Part shown: piece by piece, positions 43,609 through 54,449 of the stretch
Layout: each line of letters begins with the position of its first letter
Position numbering within the stretch: position 1 is the stretch's first letter
NCBI RefSeq assembly: GCF_039541235.1
Contig: NZ_BAABFV010000001.1
Location: forward strand, 310,001-374,000
Source of the DNA: Kangiella marina
Lineage (GTDB): Bacteria > Pseudomonadota > Gammaproteobacteria > Enterobacterales > Kangiellaceae
Direction of reading: 5' to 3'
DNA length: 64,000 nt
Translations under genes and position numbers: made by a program
The notes under the pieces: generated by a model
What the model was told of the DNA's origin: nothing
The model's input: only the letters and a program-made list of their open reading frames with translations
Database searches by the model: none

Positions 43609-45129
43609 ATGCACATTACACATAACTCACATAGCCTTTTAACATTACTTGTCAGCGTAGCGTTAGGTACAACTGCTGTTTCCGCACATGCAAAAACAAA
43701 AAGCGAAGCCGTTACCATCTACAGCAGCGCTCAGCCCGGCTCTATTTCACCAAATGTCTACCGCCCTATTCCTGGGCAACATTATGGTCACTACAATGTC
43801 CCAGGATACGCTGTCGTTCGTAGCACTCAATCTCACAAGCTCGACAAAGGTCTAAACCGACTCGAAGTTAACGACGTCGCTGCTCTTCTTGACCCAACCA
43901 CGGTATCATTTCGTTCATTAACTGACCCTGAAGCGCATGTTTTGGAACAAAACTACCAGTTTGACCTGGTTAGCCAGCAGAAATTACTGCAGCGCTATTT
44001 AGGAAAAACCATTATTGTAGAACAAGTGCAAGGTGATGATATTAATCGCATTGAAGGTGAGCTGATTAGCGCTACAGGAGGTCTTGTCCTAAAAGATACA
44101 CGCGGCAACATTCATAGCATTAGGAATTACAGTAACATCAAGTTTCCACAACTTCCCGGTGGCTTGCGGACAAAGCCTACCCTGGTCTGGGATTTGAATG
44201 CGACCCAATCTGGTCAGCAAAATATTGAACTGAGCTACCAGACGGAAGGCATGACTTGGTGGTCAGATTATAACGTTGTCTATAACGAGGAAGATAACTG
44301 CACACTCGATCTGTCGGCATGGGTTAGTATTATTAATCAATCTGGCGCTAATTTTGAGAATGCCAAGCTGAAACTGATTGCGGGTGATGTCAATCGGGCG
44401 CAGCCAGAACAGCCTAGTAGAAACCATATGGTTTATGAAAAAGTGGCATCAGTAGCAGACGGTTCCAGAGGCTTTGAAGAAAAAGCCTTCTTTGAATACC
44501 ACCTCTATACGCTTGGCCGCCCGGCTACACTTCCTAATAACTCCACAAAGCAGCTGGAGCTGTTCCCTTCCGTAAGTTCAATAAGCTGTAACAAAGAGCT
44601 GGTATTCGACGCATCAAGCCAATATCGCTATGTCGGCCTCAATACCAATCAAAGTTATGGCCGCAATACGCAAGGCGACGTTAATGTGTATTTGCGCTTT
44701 GATAATAGCGAAAAAAATAACATGGGAATGCCTTTGCCGGCTGGGCGCATTCGAGTTAATCAGAAAGACTCGGACGGCAGTTTGGAGTTCATTGGCGAAG
44801 ACATTATTGATCATACGCCTAAAGATGAAGACGTTTTGATTAAGATGGGTAATGCTTTTGATATTAAAGGCGAACGCAAACAAACCGACTATCGAGTCGA
44901 TACCAAAGCTCGAACCATGAGCGAAAGCTTTGAAATTACGCTACGAAACCACAAACCTGAAGCCGCGGATGTCGTCATTAGAGAAACCTTGTATCGCTGG
45001 TCTGAGTGGGAAATTGGGCGTAAATCTCACAGTTTCATCAAACAAGACTCCCGCCATATCCACTTTGATGTATCTATTCCGGCTAACGGAGAGGTTACGG
45101 TGACTTACACGGTAAACTACTCATGGTAA
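43609..45129 (+). CDS. Secreted DUF4139-domain protein
   Basis: The 506-residue protein starts at the ATG at 43609 (AAGG upstream). The frame extends to 43576 but would then precede the signal peptide. The signal peptide MHITHNSHSLLTLLVSVALGTTAVSAHA is followed by a domain rich in beta strands, with WDLNATQSGQQNIELSYQTEGMTWWSDYNVVY matching the DUF4139 core and VTVTYTVNYSW at the end. Family members are usually described as mucoidy-inhibitor MuiA-like proteins. The function is not known. Confidence 0.82.
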   Translation: MHITHNSHSLLTLLVSVALGTTAVSAHAKTKSEAVTIYSSAQPGSISPNVYRPIPGQHYGHYNVPGYAVVRSTQSHKLDKGLNRLEVNDVAALLDPTTVSFRSLTDPEAHVLEQNYQFDLVSQQKLLQRYLGKTIIVEQVQGDDINRIEGELISATGGLVLKDTRGNIHSIRNYSNIKFPQLPGGLRTKPTLVWDLNATQSGQQNIELSYQTEGMTWWSDYNVVYNEEDNCTLDLSAWVSIINQSGANFENAKLKLIAGDVNRAQPEQPSRNHMVYEKVASVADGSRGFEEKAFFEYHLYTLGRPATLPNNSTKQLELFPSVSSISCNKELVFDASSQYRYVGLNTNQSYGRNTQGDVNVYLRFDNSEKNNMGMPLPAGRIRVNQKDSDGSLEFIGEDIIDHTPKDEDVLIKMGNAFDIKGERKQTDYRVDTKARTMSESFEITLRNHKPEAADVVIRETLYRWSEWEIGRKSHSFIKQDSRHIHFDVSIPANGEVTVTYTVNYSW

Positions 45130-45161
45130 GGGTTTTACCACTAACGTTATAAACAGGCATA

Positions 45162-45198
45162 AAAAAGCCGCGATCTTGCTTACAAGTCGCGGCTTTTT
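45162..45198. terminator. Bidirectional terminator between the DUF4139 gene and the M16 protease
   Basis: AAAAAGCCGCGA pairs with TCGCGGCTTTTT, with an inner CTTG/CAAG stem. A and T runs serve both convergent genes. Confidence 0.9.
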
Positions 45199-45210
45199 CT
45201 GGTCTTCGGA

Positions 45211-47949
45211 TTACTCAGCTTTCGCTTTATCACCTGCTTTGATAATAGAGATCTTATCTAAGCTTAAGTGTTCACGGAAAGCGTCATTAACGTCCTCAAC
45301 AGTTAGAGATTCAAGCTTCTGCTCAAGCTCTTTATCCCAAGTCATTGAGCGCTGTAAATCAAGGTTTCCAGCAAGTGTTCCAACCAAGCGATTATCTTTC
45401 GCTCTGTCGATACGGCGGTTTTGAAGCATACCTTTTACAGCAGCATCTAACTCTTCTTGCGTAAAGCCATTTTCGATCACCTTCTCAAACTCTTCTTTAA
45501 AGCCAACCTCAACTTTCGCTAAGTTTTCAGGCGCACAAATTGCATAAGCACCAAACGTCGCTTTATCGTCATATGAGCTCGCACTAAAGAATGAACCCGC
45601 ACCATAACTTAAACCATCTTTTTGGCGTAAACGAGTTGCTAAACGACTGTTCAAGAAACCGCCACCAAAAATTTGATTGGCCACAACTAAGGCTGGGTAA
45701 TCAGGGTGACTGTCACTAAGCGGTAGTTGAGTCATTGCGCCGAAAGCGGCACCCGCTTTATCCGGTGTGTTAATGAAACGGTTTACTGACTCAACATCTG
45801 ACGCTGACGTTTCAATACGTTGATAATCAACTTTTGAGTTCCACTCGCCCAATGTTTTTTCTAAAGCCGTCTGTACAGCGTCTTTATCAAAGTCACCAAC
45901 TACCGCAATATCTGCTGCTTGAGCACCTAGGAAGTTATCATGGAATGTCTTTAACTGTTCCGGCTTAACGTCTTTAATAGCGGCTATCTGCTCATCAATA
46001 CTCATTGCATACAATGGATGCGATGGGTCGTAAGTATTCATATGACGCCCAAGCTCCGTGAACACTTTGGATGTAGGTTGTTGCTTCTGCTGCTCTAACG
46101 CTACAATTCGCTCACGCTTAAGCACTTCCAACTCTTTTGCATCAAATGATGGCTTCTTGAACACTTCTTCCAATAACTGAATAACCTCATTCAAGTTTTC
46201 TTTGGTCGTTTCTACCTTAGCAGTTACCTGAGTAGTACCACCTTGGATGCTCACGTTAGCTTTCAAACGATCGAACTCGGACTGCAACTCTTTACGATTA
46301 TGTTCTGTTGTGCCGCGCTCTAGCATTCCCGCTGTTAGCGAAGGAATGACACCGCTATTTCTTAGGTCTTCTAGATTACCCAAGTCTAGCTGCACCGTTG
46401 CTACAACGGACTCGCCTCGTGTTTTCTTTGGCAAATAAATCACTTTAGCGCCGTTAGATAACGTCGAGACAGTCGTTCTTGAATCAATGTTGTCTTGCGA
46501 TGGGTCAAAGTCTTCACCTTGAGCAACAGCCTCACGTCCCTTATAACCCTTTAACATTGCTTTAACGTCTTCCGCGTCAAGTCGGGCAATTGAATCAGCG
46601 CGATCAGGCGACTGTTCTGGCAAGAACAATCCAAGCGTTCGGTTATCATTAACCAAGTACTCTTCTGCGGCGGCTTGAACATCGGCTGCTGTAACTTTTT
46701 CTAAGCGATCACGATTTAAGAACAGTAAACGCCAATCACCCATGCCGACCCACTCGGTAAGCTGCAACGCAATACCTTGCGACGAATTAAAGCTTAACTC
46801 TATTCCTTTTAAGATTTTTGCTTTGGCACGACTGACTTCTTCGTCAGTAATCGGCTTGCTTTTGATACCTTCAAGCGCGTCTAAAAAAGCTTCTTCTGTT
46901 TTTTGAATGTCTTTGTCTTTTCCCACTTGAGCCACAAACAACAATGCGCCGGGCTCGCCTAACTGGAATGGGAAACCAAATGATGATGCCGCTAAACCTT
47001 TTTTGACAAGAGAGTCATGCAAGCGACCTGTTTCGCTATCGCCTAAGATCTGAGTCAAAATTTGTGTTGCCGCAAACTTTTCAGAAGGACCCGCAGGCGT
47101 TTTGTATAAAGCGCCAACCATTTGGACGTCACCTGGACGACGAATCACTACTCGACGCTCGCCGTCTTGAATCGGCTCTTCCGTGTAAAGCTCAGGAATG
47201 ACACGTTTTGGTTTCGGAATGTCGCCAAACTCTTCTTCAATTTGCTTAATGATCTGCTCTTCATCAATTTTTCCAGAGACAATCAAGGTCGCGTTATCTG
47301 GCTGGTAATACTTACGATAAAAAGCCTGTAAGTTGCTAATATCAACATTTTCGAGATCCGAACGAGCACCAATCGTTGACTTACCATAGTTGTGCCAGTC
47401 ATAAGCGGTCGACATTAAACGTTGCAACAATACTCGAATAGGATTGTTCTCACCACTTTCAAGTTCGTTACGAACAACCGTCATCTCGCTATCTAAATCT
47501 TTCTTTGCGATGAATGAGTTAATCATTCGATCCGCTTCTAAATCTAGCGCCCAAGCAATGTTTTCTGGCGTAGCCGTAACTGTTTCATAATAGTTGGTTC
47601 TGTCATACCAGGTCGTGCCGTTTGGTTCAGCACCATGGTCGGTTAACTCTTTAGGAATATCTTTGTGGTCTGGCGTGCCCTTGAACACTAAGTGCTCTAG
47701 CAAGTGAGCCATGCCCGTTTCACCGTAGTTTTCATGCTTTGAACCTACGTGATACGTAATATTAACAGTGACTGTTTCTTGGCTTTTGTCTGGAAACAAT
47801 AAAACTTGAAGCCCGTTATCCAAACGGTACTCCGTAATTCCTTCGACAGAAGTGACTTTTTCAACGCCTTCAGGAAGCTTGGCATAGGCTGTTCCAACGC
47901 CTGTTGCTAAGGCGATTGCTAGAAACGTTTTTTTAAATGTTAGAGCCAT
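45211..47949 (-). CDS. Secreted twin-domain M16 zinc metallopeptidase
   Basis: The 912-residue protein (start at 47949, with GAGGG six bases upstream) has a signal peptide MALTFKKTFLAIALATGVGTAYA and two tandem M16 units. The first unit carries the inverted zinc motif HLLEHLVFKG (HxxEH) near residue 83, with the third ligand Glu expected in DSEMTVVRNELESGEN. The second unit (from about 480, TLSNGAKVIYLPKKTRGESV) lacks HxxEH, as expected of the non-catalytic half, and has GLSYGAGSFFSASSYDDKATFG. Such pitrilysin relatives degrade peptides in the periplasm. An in-frame upstream start at 48003 is rejected because it would precede the signal peptide. Confidence 0.93.
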   Translation of the reverse strand: MALTFKKTFLAIALATGVGTAYAKLPEGVEKVTSVEGITEYRLDNGLQVLLFPDKSQETVTVNITYHVGSKHENYGETGMAHLLEHLVFKGTPDHKDIPKELTDHGAEPNGTTWYDRTNYYETVTATPENIAWALDLEADRMINSFIAKKDLDSEMTVVRNELESGENNPIRVLLQRLMSTAYDWHNYGKSTIGARSDLENVDISNLQAFYRKYYQPDNATLIVSGKIDEEQIIKQIEEEFGDIPKPKRVIPELYTEEPIQDGERRVVIRRPGDVQMVGALYKTPAGPSEKFAATQILTQILGDSETGRLHDSLVKKGLAASSFGFPFQLGEPGALLFVAQVGKDKDIQKTEEAFLDALEGIKSKPITDEEVSRAKAKILKGIELSFNSSQGIALQLTEWVGMGDWRLLFLNRDRLEKVTAADVQAAAEEYLVNDNRTLGLFLPEQSPDRADSIARLDAEDVKAMLKGYKGREAVAQGEDFDPSQDNIDSRTTVSTLSNGAKVIYLPKKTRGESVVATVQLDLGNLEDLRNSGVIPSLTAGMLERGTTEHNRKELQSEFDRLKANVSIQGGTTQVTAKVETTKENLNEVIQLLEEVFKKPSFDAKELEVLKRERIVALEQQKQQPTSKVFTELGRHMNTYDPSHPLYAMSIDEQIAAIKDVKPEQLKTFHDNFLGAQAADIAVVGDFDKDAVQTALEKTLGEWNSKVDYQRIETSASDVESVNRFINTPDKAGAAFGAMTQLPLSDSHPDYPALVVANQIFGGGFLNSRLATRLRQKDGLSYGAGSFFSASSYDDKATFGAYAICAPENLAKVEVGFKEEFEKVIENGFTQEELDAAVKGMLQNRRIDRAKDNRLVGTLAGNLDLQRSMTWDKELEQKLESLTVEDVNDAFREHLSLDKISIIKAGDKAKAE

Positions 47950-48141
47950 AGATATCCCTCTACTTAATATCCCGTTGTGGGTGAGTGTTAATGTATTGTA
48001 CAAATCTTTTGGCCGCGTAACTGCGCGCTGCCAATAGCAAAGCCGAGTATCTTATAAACCTATGTAACAGTATAGGTACTAAATGTTAATAAATATGACA
48101 AGAAGTCAGAAATCAACGACTTAAAAAATCTTAGCCATAAA

Positions 48142-48171
48142 AAAACCGGAAACTAAGGCGTTTCCGGTTTT
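48142..48171 (-). terminator. Terminator downstream of sucD
   Basis: AAAACCGGAAAC and GTTTCCGGTTTT pair around TAAGGC. On the minus strand the stem is followed by a T run, so it ends the sdh-suc transcription unit. Confidence 0.9.
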
Positions 48172-48198
48172 CTTTTTAACAAGAAATTACAACTAGTA

Positions 48199-49071
48199 TT
48201 ACCAACCAGTAATCTCTTTCATGGCTGAACCAATATCAGCTAATGAACGTACGGTTTTTACACCAGCATCTTCAAGCGCAGCAAACTTTTCAGCCGCTGT
48301 ACCTTTACCACCAGCAATAATCGCACCAGCATGCCCCATGCGCTTACCTGGAGGCGCTGTAACACCAGCAATGTAAGAAACGACAGGCTTAGTGACATTT
48401 TCTTTGATGTAAGCCGCTGCTTCTTCTTCGGCAGAACCACCAATTTCACCGATCATGACAATCGCCTCAGTCGCTGGATCTTTCTCGAACATTTCAAGAA
48501 TGTCGATGAAGTTTGAGCCAGGAATTGGATCACCACCGATACCGACGCAGGTTGATTGACCGAAACCAAAGTCAGTGGTTTGCTTAACCGCTTCATAAGT
48601 CAAAGTACCTGAACGAGAAACGATACCCACTTTCCCTGGCTTGTGGATATGACCCGGCATAATACCGATTTTACTTTCACCCGGAGTAATAACACCAGGA
48701 CAGTTAGGGCCGATTAGGCGAACACCTAGACGGTCACACACAATTTTTGCATCCAACATATCAAGCGTTGGAATACCTTCTGTAATACAGATAACTAACT
48801 TAATGCCTGCATTAGCAGCTTCTAAGATAGAGTCTTTACAGAAAGGGGCTGGAACGTAAATAACCGATGCTTCTGCGCCTGTTTTTTCAACCGCTTCAGC
48901 AACTGTGTTAAATACTGGCAAGCCTAAATGCGTTTGGCCACCTTTGCCAGGTGTCACACCACCAACCATGTTAGTGCCATACTCCATCGCTTGTTCAGTG
49001 TGGAATGTGCCTTGTGAACCAGTAATACCCTGACAAATAACTTTTGTGTCTTTATTTAATAGAATACTCAT
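48199..49071 (-). CDS. sucD: Succinyl-CoA synthetase alpha subunit
   Basis: SucD (EC 6.2.1.5) binds CoA and carries the phosphohistidine. The 290-residue protein has a Rossmann fold ([19 protein letters not shown], residues 13-31), [26 protein letters not shown] and the active His in [16 protein letters not shown] near 246. The start overlaps the sucC stop by one base (TAATG), so the subunits are translationally coupled. Confidence 0.97.
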   Translation of the reverse strand: MSILLNKDTKVICQGITGSQGTFHTEQAMEYGTNMVGGVTPGKGGQTHLGLPVFNTVAEAVEKTGAEASVIYVPAPFCKDSILEAANAGIKLVICITEGIPTLDMLDAKIVCDRLGVRLIGPNCPGVITPGESKIGIMPGHIHKPGKVGIVSRSGTLTYEAVKQTTDFGFGQSTCVGIGGDPIPGSNFIDILEMFEKDPATEAIVMIGEIGGSAEEEAAAYIKENVTKPVVSYIAGVTAPPGKRMGHAGAIIAGGKGTAAEKFAALEDAGVKTVRSLADIGSAMKEITGW

Positions 49072-50237
49072 TATTTGCCCTCCGCTGCAGCAACAACTTT
49101 TTTCGCTGCGTCAGTTAAGCTTTCTGCTGCGATAATGTTTAAACCTGACTCTGCAAGAACTTTTGTGCCAAGCTCAGCATTGTTACCTTCTAAACGAACG
49201 ACAACCGGATCTTCAATGCCGACTTCTTTTACAGCACCGATAATACCTTCTGCAATCAAATCACAACGAACGATACCGCCGAAGATATTGACTAAAACTG
49301 CTTTTACATTATCGTCAGAAAGAATGATTTTAAATGCTTCAGTCACGCGCTCTTTTGTTGCACCACCGCCTACGTCTAGGAAGTTCGCTGGCTCACCACC
49401 GTGTAACTTGATGATGTCCATTGTTCCCATCGCTAGGCCCGCGCCATTAACCATACAACCGATGTTGCCGTCGAGAGCAACATAGTTCAGCTCAAACTTA
49501 GCTGCGTGCGCTTCACGCTCGTCTTCTTGCGACGGATCGTGCATTTCAGAGAGATTGTTTTGACGGTACAGGGCATTGCCATCAATATTGATCTTTGCGT
49601 CTAAACAGTGCAAGTCGCCGTCATCTTTGATGACTAAAGGGTTAATCTCTAGAAGCGCCAAGTCTTTTTCAGTAAACATTTTGGCTAACTGAATAAAGAT
49701 ATGTGTGAATTGCTTAACTTGTTTGCCTTCTAGACCAAGTTTAAAAGCTAACTCACGCCCTTGATAAGGCTGTGGCCCTACTAATGGATCAATCGTTGCT
49801 TTAAGAATTTTTTCAGGCGTTTCCTCAGCAACTTTCTCAATCTCGACACCACCTTCTGTCGAAGCCATAAAGACAACCCGACGTGATGAACGATCGATAA
49901 CAGCGCCCAAGTACAACTCTTGAGCGATATCTGTGCAAGATTCCACTAAGATTTTGCTCACTGGCTGACCGTTTTCGTCAGTTTGGTAAGTCACCAAGTT
50001 CTTACCTAACCATTGTTTAGCAAACTCTTTCACTTCATCTTTAGTTTTAACTAGTTTTACACCGCCTGCTTTACCACGACCACCTGCGTGCACCTGAGCT
50101 TTAACCACCCACATGTCACCGCCGATTTGGCCCGCAGCTTCAAAAGCTGACTGAGGGTTATCAACTGCATAACCTTCAGATACTGGTAAACCGTATTCAC
50201 GGAATAATTGTTTACCTTGATACTCGTGTAGGTTCAT
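49071..50237 (-). CDS. sucC: Succinyl-CoA synthetase beta subunit
   Basis: SucC is the ATP-grasp nucleotide-binding partner of SucD. The 388-residue protein begins [19 protein letters not shown] and contains [18 protein letters not shown] near 46-63, LLEINPLVI and the C-terminal ligase domain [20 protein letters not shown] and [11 protein letters not shown]. It is 79 bases after sucB in the suc operon. Confidence 0.97.
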   Translation of the reverse strand: MNLHEYQGKQLFREYGLPVSEGYAVDNPQSAFEAAGQIGGDMWVVKAQVHAGGRGKAGGVKLVKTKDEVKEFAKQWLGKNLVTYQTDENGQPVSKILVESCTDIAQELYLGAVIDRSSRRVVFMASTEGGVEIEKVAEETPEKILKATIDPLVGPQPYQGRELAFKLGLEGKQVKQFTHIFIQLAKMFTEKDLALLEINPLVIKDDGDLHCLDAKINIDGNALYRQNNLSEMHDPSQEDEREAHAAKFELNYVALDGNIGCMVNGAGLAMGTMDIIKLHGGEPANFLDVGGGATKERVTEAFKIILSDDNVKAVLVNIFGGIVRCDLIAEGIIGAVKEVGIEDPVVVRLEGNNAELGTKVLAESGLNIIAAESLTDAAKKVVAAAEGK

Positions 50238-50316
50238 TTTGATGTTCCTAATTTCACGTTAATTAAAAAGACAAAAGCCGGATAGTAACTATCCGGCTGT
50301 ACTTGATACTTATAGA

Positions 50317-51570
50317 TTAAACATCCAATAAGATGCGAGCTGGATCTTCAATAAACTCTTTAATCGTTTTCAAGAAGCCAACTGATTCACGACCATCAAT
50401 AATTCGATGATCATATGAAAGCGCAACATTCATCATTGGGCGAATAACGATTTCACCATCAATCACAACTGGACGATCTTCCATACGGTTCATACCTAAA
50501 ATACCACTTTGCGGTGGGTTAATAATTGGCGTTGCCATAAGCGAGCCAAAGACACCACCGTTCGAGATAGTAAAGGTGCCGCCTGTCATCTCTTCGACAG
50601 TCAATTTGTTATCGCGAGCCTTTTGACCGAACTCACGAATCTTAGCTTCGATATCCGCCAAGCTCATCGTATCTGCATCACGCAACACTGGAACCACCAA
50701 GCCGCGAGGTGAAGATACGGCGACGCCGATATCGTAGTAACCATGATAAACAATGTCGTCACCATCAATTGAAGCGTTTACCGCAGGGTAACGTTTCAAA
50801 GCTTCGACCGTTGCTTTTACGAAGAAAGACATGAAGCCCAAACGAGTTTCATGAACTTTCTCAAACTGTTCTTTGTAGCGCGCACGCAATTCAACCACTT
50901 CTTTCATGTTGATGTCGTTGAACGTTGTTAGTAACGCTGCATTTTGTTGCGCTTCGACTAAGCGAGTAGCAATCATCTTGCGCAAACGAGTCATTGGCAC
51001 ACGCTTTTCTTCACGCAAGCCTGCTGAGACGCCTTGATTCGAGGCTGTCGCATCAGAAGAGCTCTTCGCTGCGGGTGCAGATTTTTTGCCACCGTCTTTA
51101 ACAAACTTCTCAACATCTTCTTTAGTAAGACGTCCGCCTTTGCCTGTTGCGGGAATATCGGCAGGATTAAGGTTATGCTCAGCAACTAAACGTCGAACCG
51201 CTGGTGATAAAGCATCGTTCTCTTTTGAAGGCTCTGCAGGTTTGTCTTCAGTTTTCTCTTCAGGCTTAGACTCTTTCTTATCGCCCGAAGCGTCTTCTTT
51301 TGATTCAGAGTCAGACCCAGCGTCGCCACCAGCACCAGCTTCAAATTTAGCAATCGCTTCTTCTTGAAGAACCGTATCACCTTCTTCTTTCAAGATTTCA
51401 GAAATCGCACCATCTTCTGGCGCAACCACTTCTAAAACCACTTTATCAGTCTCAATATCGACCAAGTTCTGATCACGAGATACTGCTTCACCTGGCTTGA
51501 CGTGCCAAGTAGCAATCGTTGCATCCGCTACTGATTCAGGCAACACAGGAACTTTAATTTCGATAGCCAT
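50317..51570 (-). CDS. sucB: Dihydrolipoamide succinyltransferase (2-oxoglutarate dehydrogenase E2)
   Basis: SucB (EC 2.3.1.61) transfers succinyl groups to CoA. The 417-residue protein has one N-terminal lipoyl domain with the lipoylated Lys in [17 protein letters not shown] near residue 43. A linker rich in Ser, Glu and Lys covers about 80-110, and the E1/E3-binding domain [32 protein letters not shown] about 122-153. The catalytic domain ends with [16 protein letters not shown]. It is coupled to sucA (59 bases). No lpd (E3) gene follows, so E3 is encoded elsewhere. Confidence 0.97.
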   Translation of the reverse strand: MAIEIKVPVLPESVADATIATWHVKPGEAVSRDQNLVDIETDKVVLEVVAPEDGAISEILKEEGDTVLQEEAIAKFEAGAGGDAGSDSESKEDASGDKKESKPEEKTEDKPAEPSKENDALSPAVRRLVAEHNLNPADIPATGKGGRLTKEDVEKFVKDGGKKSAPAAKSSSDATASNQGVSAGLREEKRVPMTRLRKMIATRLVEAQQNAALLTTFNDINMKEVVELRARYKEQFEKVHETRLGFMSFFVKATVEALKRYPAVNASIDGDDIVYHGYYDIGVAVSSPRGLVVPVLRDADTMSLADIEAKIREFGQKARDNKLTVEEMTGGTFTISNGGVFGSLMATPIINPPQSGILGMNRMEDRPVVIDGEIVIRPMMNVALSYDHRIIDGRESVGFLKTIKEFIEDPARILLDV

Positions 51571-51629
51571 GTTATAACCTTTTTTACCTTAATTTAATTT
51601 TAAATACTGTTTCTCAATGCCTTCAATCT

Positions 51630-54449
51630 TTAATCCAGACCTAAGGCATCGTTTACTAATCTTGCTTGCTGCTCGTTATGAATGCTGGCATAACCGACTG
51701 CTGGTGCAGCTGAGGCAGCTCGGCCTGCAAAAACAACCGGCTCTTTATTGGGTACAGCGTCATCTAAGTTATGGCGACTACAGTACCAAGCGCCCTGATT
51801 CTGAGGCTCTTCTTGACACCATACAAATGTATTCGCATTTTTGTATGAGTTCAAAATCTTCTTCACTTCGTCATGCGGGAACGGATACAGCTGTTCGATA
51901 CGAATAATCGCTACATGCTCTAACTTCTCTTCACGACGCTTCTTCAACAGGTCATAATAGACCTTACCAGAGCACATGACTACCCGCGCCACTTTCTTTT
52001 TAACGATTTTATCGATTTCATCAATCGCATTTTGGAACTGACCATTGGTCAGCTCTTCGATGCTCGAAACCGCGTCACGATGACGTAATAAGCTCTTCGG
52101 TGTCATCACAATCAATGGCTTACGCATATCACGCACCATTTGACGACGAATCATGTGGAAGGCTTGGGCTGGAGTTGATGGCACAACAACCTGCATATTT
52201 TGTTCAGCCGACAGCTGCAAGAAGCGCTCTAAACGCGCCGAACTGTGCTCTGGCCCTTGACCTTCGTAACCATGCGGTAAGAATAAAGTTAAGCCTGATA
52301 AACGGCCCCACTTTTGCTCGCCCGAGCTAATAAACTGGTCAATCACGACCTGGGCTCCGTTGGCAAAATCACCAAACTGCGCCTCCCAAATCACCATGGA
52401 ATTCGGTTCATTGGTTGAATAACCGTACTCAAAGGCCATGACCGCTTCTTCTGAAAGCACTGAGTCAATCACAGTAAAACGCGGCTGATCGTCTTTGATG
52501 TTTTGGAGAGGGATATACACTTCGGCGTCATCTTGATCGTGCAATACCGCATGACGGTGGAAGAAGGTTCCGCGGCCGCTGTCTTGGCCACAAATACGAA
52601 CTTCAAAGCCTTCATCAAGCAAAGTTGCGTACGCTAAAGTTTCAGCAAAACCCCAATCCATTTTGGAATCACCTTTCGCCATCTCTTTACGAGACGCCAT
52701 GATTTTCTTAACTTGGCGTTGTAGCGGCAGGTCTTCCGGGTAGTCGCAGATGCGTTCGGCTAACTTGTTAAACTTCGCCTTTTTGATTGAGGTATCCGCT
52801 GGAGACTGCCAAGACTGACCTTCAAAGGTTGACCAATCTACGCTGTATTCGTTTTTATGGGTCGGAATACGATTAAGCACCACCGAGTCACCTTTATCTA
52901 AAAGGTCACGATAATCATCAACAAACGTCTTCGCTTCATCTTGAGAGATAGTCTTTGCTTCGATCAACTTGTCTTCATAAATCTTGCGAGGCGTTGGGTG
53001 CTTTTTAATTTTTTGATACATCATTGGCTGAGTTGCGTTTGGCTCATCAGCCTCATTATGGCCGTGACGGCGGTAACAGACTAAATCAATCACCACGTCT
53101 TTCTTAAACTTGTTACGGAATTCCAGTGCTAAGCGAGTGACGTATAAAACGGCCTCAGGATCATCACCATTGACGTGGAATACTGGCGCTTCAACCATCT
53201 TAGCAACGTCCGTACAGTAAGCTGTAGAACGAGTATCAGCCAGTTTTGACGTTGTGAAGCCAACTTGGTTATTAATAACCACATGCACTGAGCCACCGAT
53301 ATAGAAACCACGGGCTTGAGACATGTTGAAGAGCTCCATGACAACGCCTTGGCCGGTCACTGCTGAGTCACCATGTATCAGAACCGGAACCACCTGTTCA
53401 CAGTTCGTGTCGTTACGACGCTCTTGACGCGCACGCACCGAACCAATGACAACTGGGCTCACGATTTCAAGGTGTGATGGGTTAAACGCTAGCGCTAAGT
53501 GGACAGGGCCACCGTCAGTTTCAACATCACTGGAGTAACCCATATGATACTTAACATCGCCAGAGTTACCTTCTTCAACCACGGCATTTTTACCAGCAAA
53601 TTCATCAAATAAAACTTCTGGTTTTTTGCCCATCACGTTAACCAGCATATTCAAACGCCCACGGTGGGCCATGCCGATAACGATCTCTTTAGTGCCTTTA
53701 GCACCAGCTTGGTTGATGAAGTCCCGCATCATCGGAATAAGGCTGTCGCCCCCTTCCAGTGAGAAACGCTTTGCGCCTGGGAACTTAGAACCTAAATACT
53801 TTTCTAGACCTTCTGCAGCGGTTAAACCTTCAAGTGTCTTTTTCTTAGTTTCATCGCGAAAATCATGGGATGACGATGCTGATTCTAGCTTTTCTTGAAT
53901 CCAACGGCGTTCTTCCAGATCATTGATATGAAGGAACTCAGCGCCAATGGAGTTGCAATAAGTTGACTTTAGACGCTCTACAATCTCTTTAAGCGACTGT
54001 TGTTCTGGGCCCGCGAGATTGCCAACATGGAATTTTTTATTTGGATCTACATCACCCAAATCATAAGCTTCAAGACTTAAGTCGGTTGGATAAGGATGCT
54101 TCCATAACCCTAAAGGATCGATATTGGCATGGTGGTGACCGCGTGCGCGGTAAGACTCAATAAGATGAAGGACTTTGACTTGCTTAGGATCAGCAGTTGC
54201 ACTACCGCCACCTTGGCTGAATGCTAATTTTTGACGGTTTATACCAATCTGACGAAAATGCTCGCGAATGTCGCTATGCGCAACTTCTTGTTTATCGCTA
54301 ACCTTTTCATATTCATCAAATTTTGCACGCCATTCGGCATCGACTGACTGAGGATCTTCAAGATACTGTTCGTAAAGTTCTTCTAAATAGGCCGCGCTAC
54401 CTCCCGAAAGGTAGGCACTGTCAAACATTGCCTCTAAGCCGTTTTTCAT
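51630..54449 (-). CDS. sucA: 2-Oxoglutarate dehydrogenase E1 component
   Basis: SucA (EC 1.2.4.2) is the thiamine-diphosphate decarboxylase of the complex. The 939 residues match E. coli (933). Motifs include AYLEELYEQYLEDPQSVDAEWR near the N-terminus, GMAHRGRLNMLVNVMGK, the ThDP-binding HVNGDDPEAV, RRHGHNEADEP and the C-terminal PHGYEGQGPEHSSARLERFLQL. It lies 466 bases downstream of sdhB. That gap carries a terminal-inverted-repeat element that could affect its promoter. Confidence 0.97.
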   Translation of the reverse strand: MKNGLEAMFDSAYLSGGSAAYLEELYEQYLEDPQSVDAEWRAKFDEYEKVSDKQEVAHSDIREHFRQIGINRQKLAFSQGGGSATADPKQVKVLHLIESYRARGHHHANIDPLGLWKHPYPTDLSLEAYDLGDVDPNKKFHVGNLAGPEQQSLKEIVERLKSTYCNSIGAEFLHINDLEERRWIQEKLESASSSHDFRDETKKKTLEGLTAAEGLEKYLGSKFPGAKRFSLEGGDSLIPMMRDFINQAGAKGTKEIVIGMAHRGRLNMLVNVMGKKPEVLFDEFAGKNAVVEEGNSGDVKYHMGYSSDVETDGGPVHLALAFNPSHLEIVSPVVIGSVRARQERRNDTNCEQVVPVLIHGDSAVTGQGVVMELFNMSQARGFYIGGSVHVVINNQVGFTTSKLADTRSTAYCTDVAKMVEAPVFHVNGDDPEAVLYVTRLALEFRNKFKKDVVIDLVCYRRHGHNEADEPNATQPMMYQKIKKHPTPRKIYEDKLIEAKTISQDEAKTFVDDYRDLLDKGDSVVLNRIPTHKNEYSVDWSTFEGQSWQSPADTSIKKAKFNKLAERICDYPEDLPLQRQVKKIMASRKEMAKGDSKMDWGFAETLAYATLLDEGFEVRICGQDSGRGTFFHRHAVLHDQDDAEVYIPLQNIKDDQPRFTVIDSVLSEEAVMAFEYGYSTNEPNSMVIWEAQFGDFANGAQVVIDQFISSGEQKWGRLSGLTLFLPHGYEGQGPEHSSARLERFLQLSAEQNMQVVVPSTPAQAFHMIRRQMVRDMRKPLIVMTPKSLLRHRDAVSSIEELTNGQFQNAIDEIDKIVKKKVARVVMCSGKVYYDLLKKRREEKLEHVAIIRIEQLYPFPHDEVKKILNSYKNANTFVWCQEEPQNQGAWYCSRHNLDDAVPNKEPVVFAGRAASAAPAVGYASIHNEQQARLVNDALGLD

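Noticed and set aside
47950-48003. Upstream extension of the M16 protease
   Set aside because: It would precede the signal peptide. The ATG at 47949 has a clear GAGGG ribosome-binding site.
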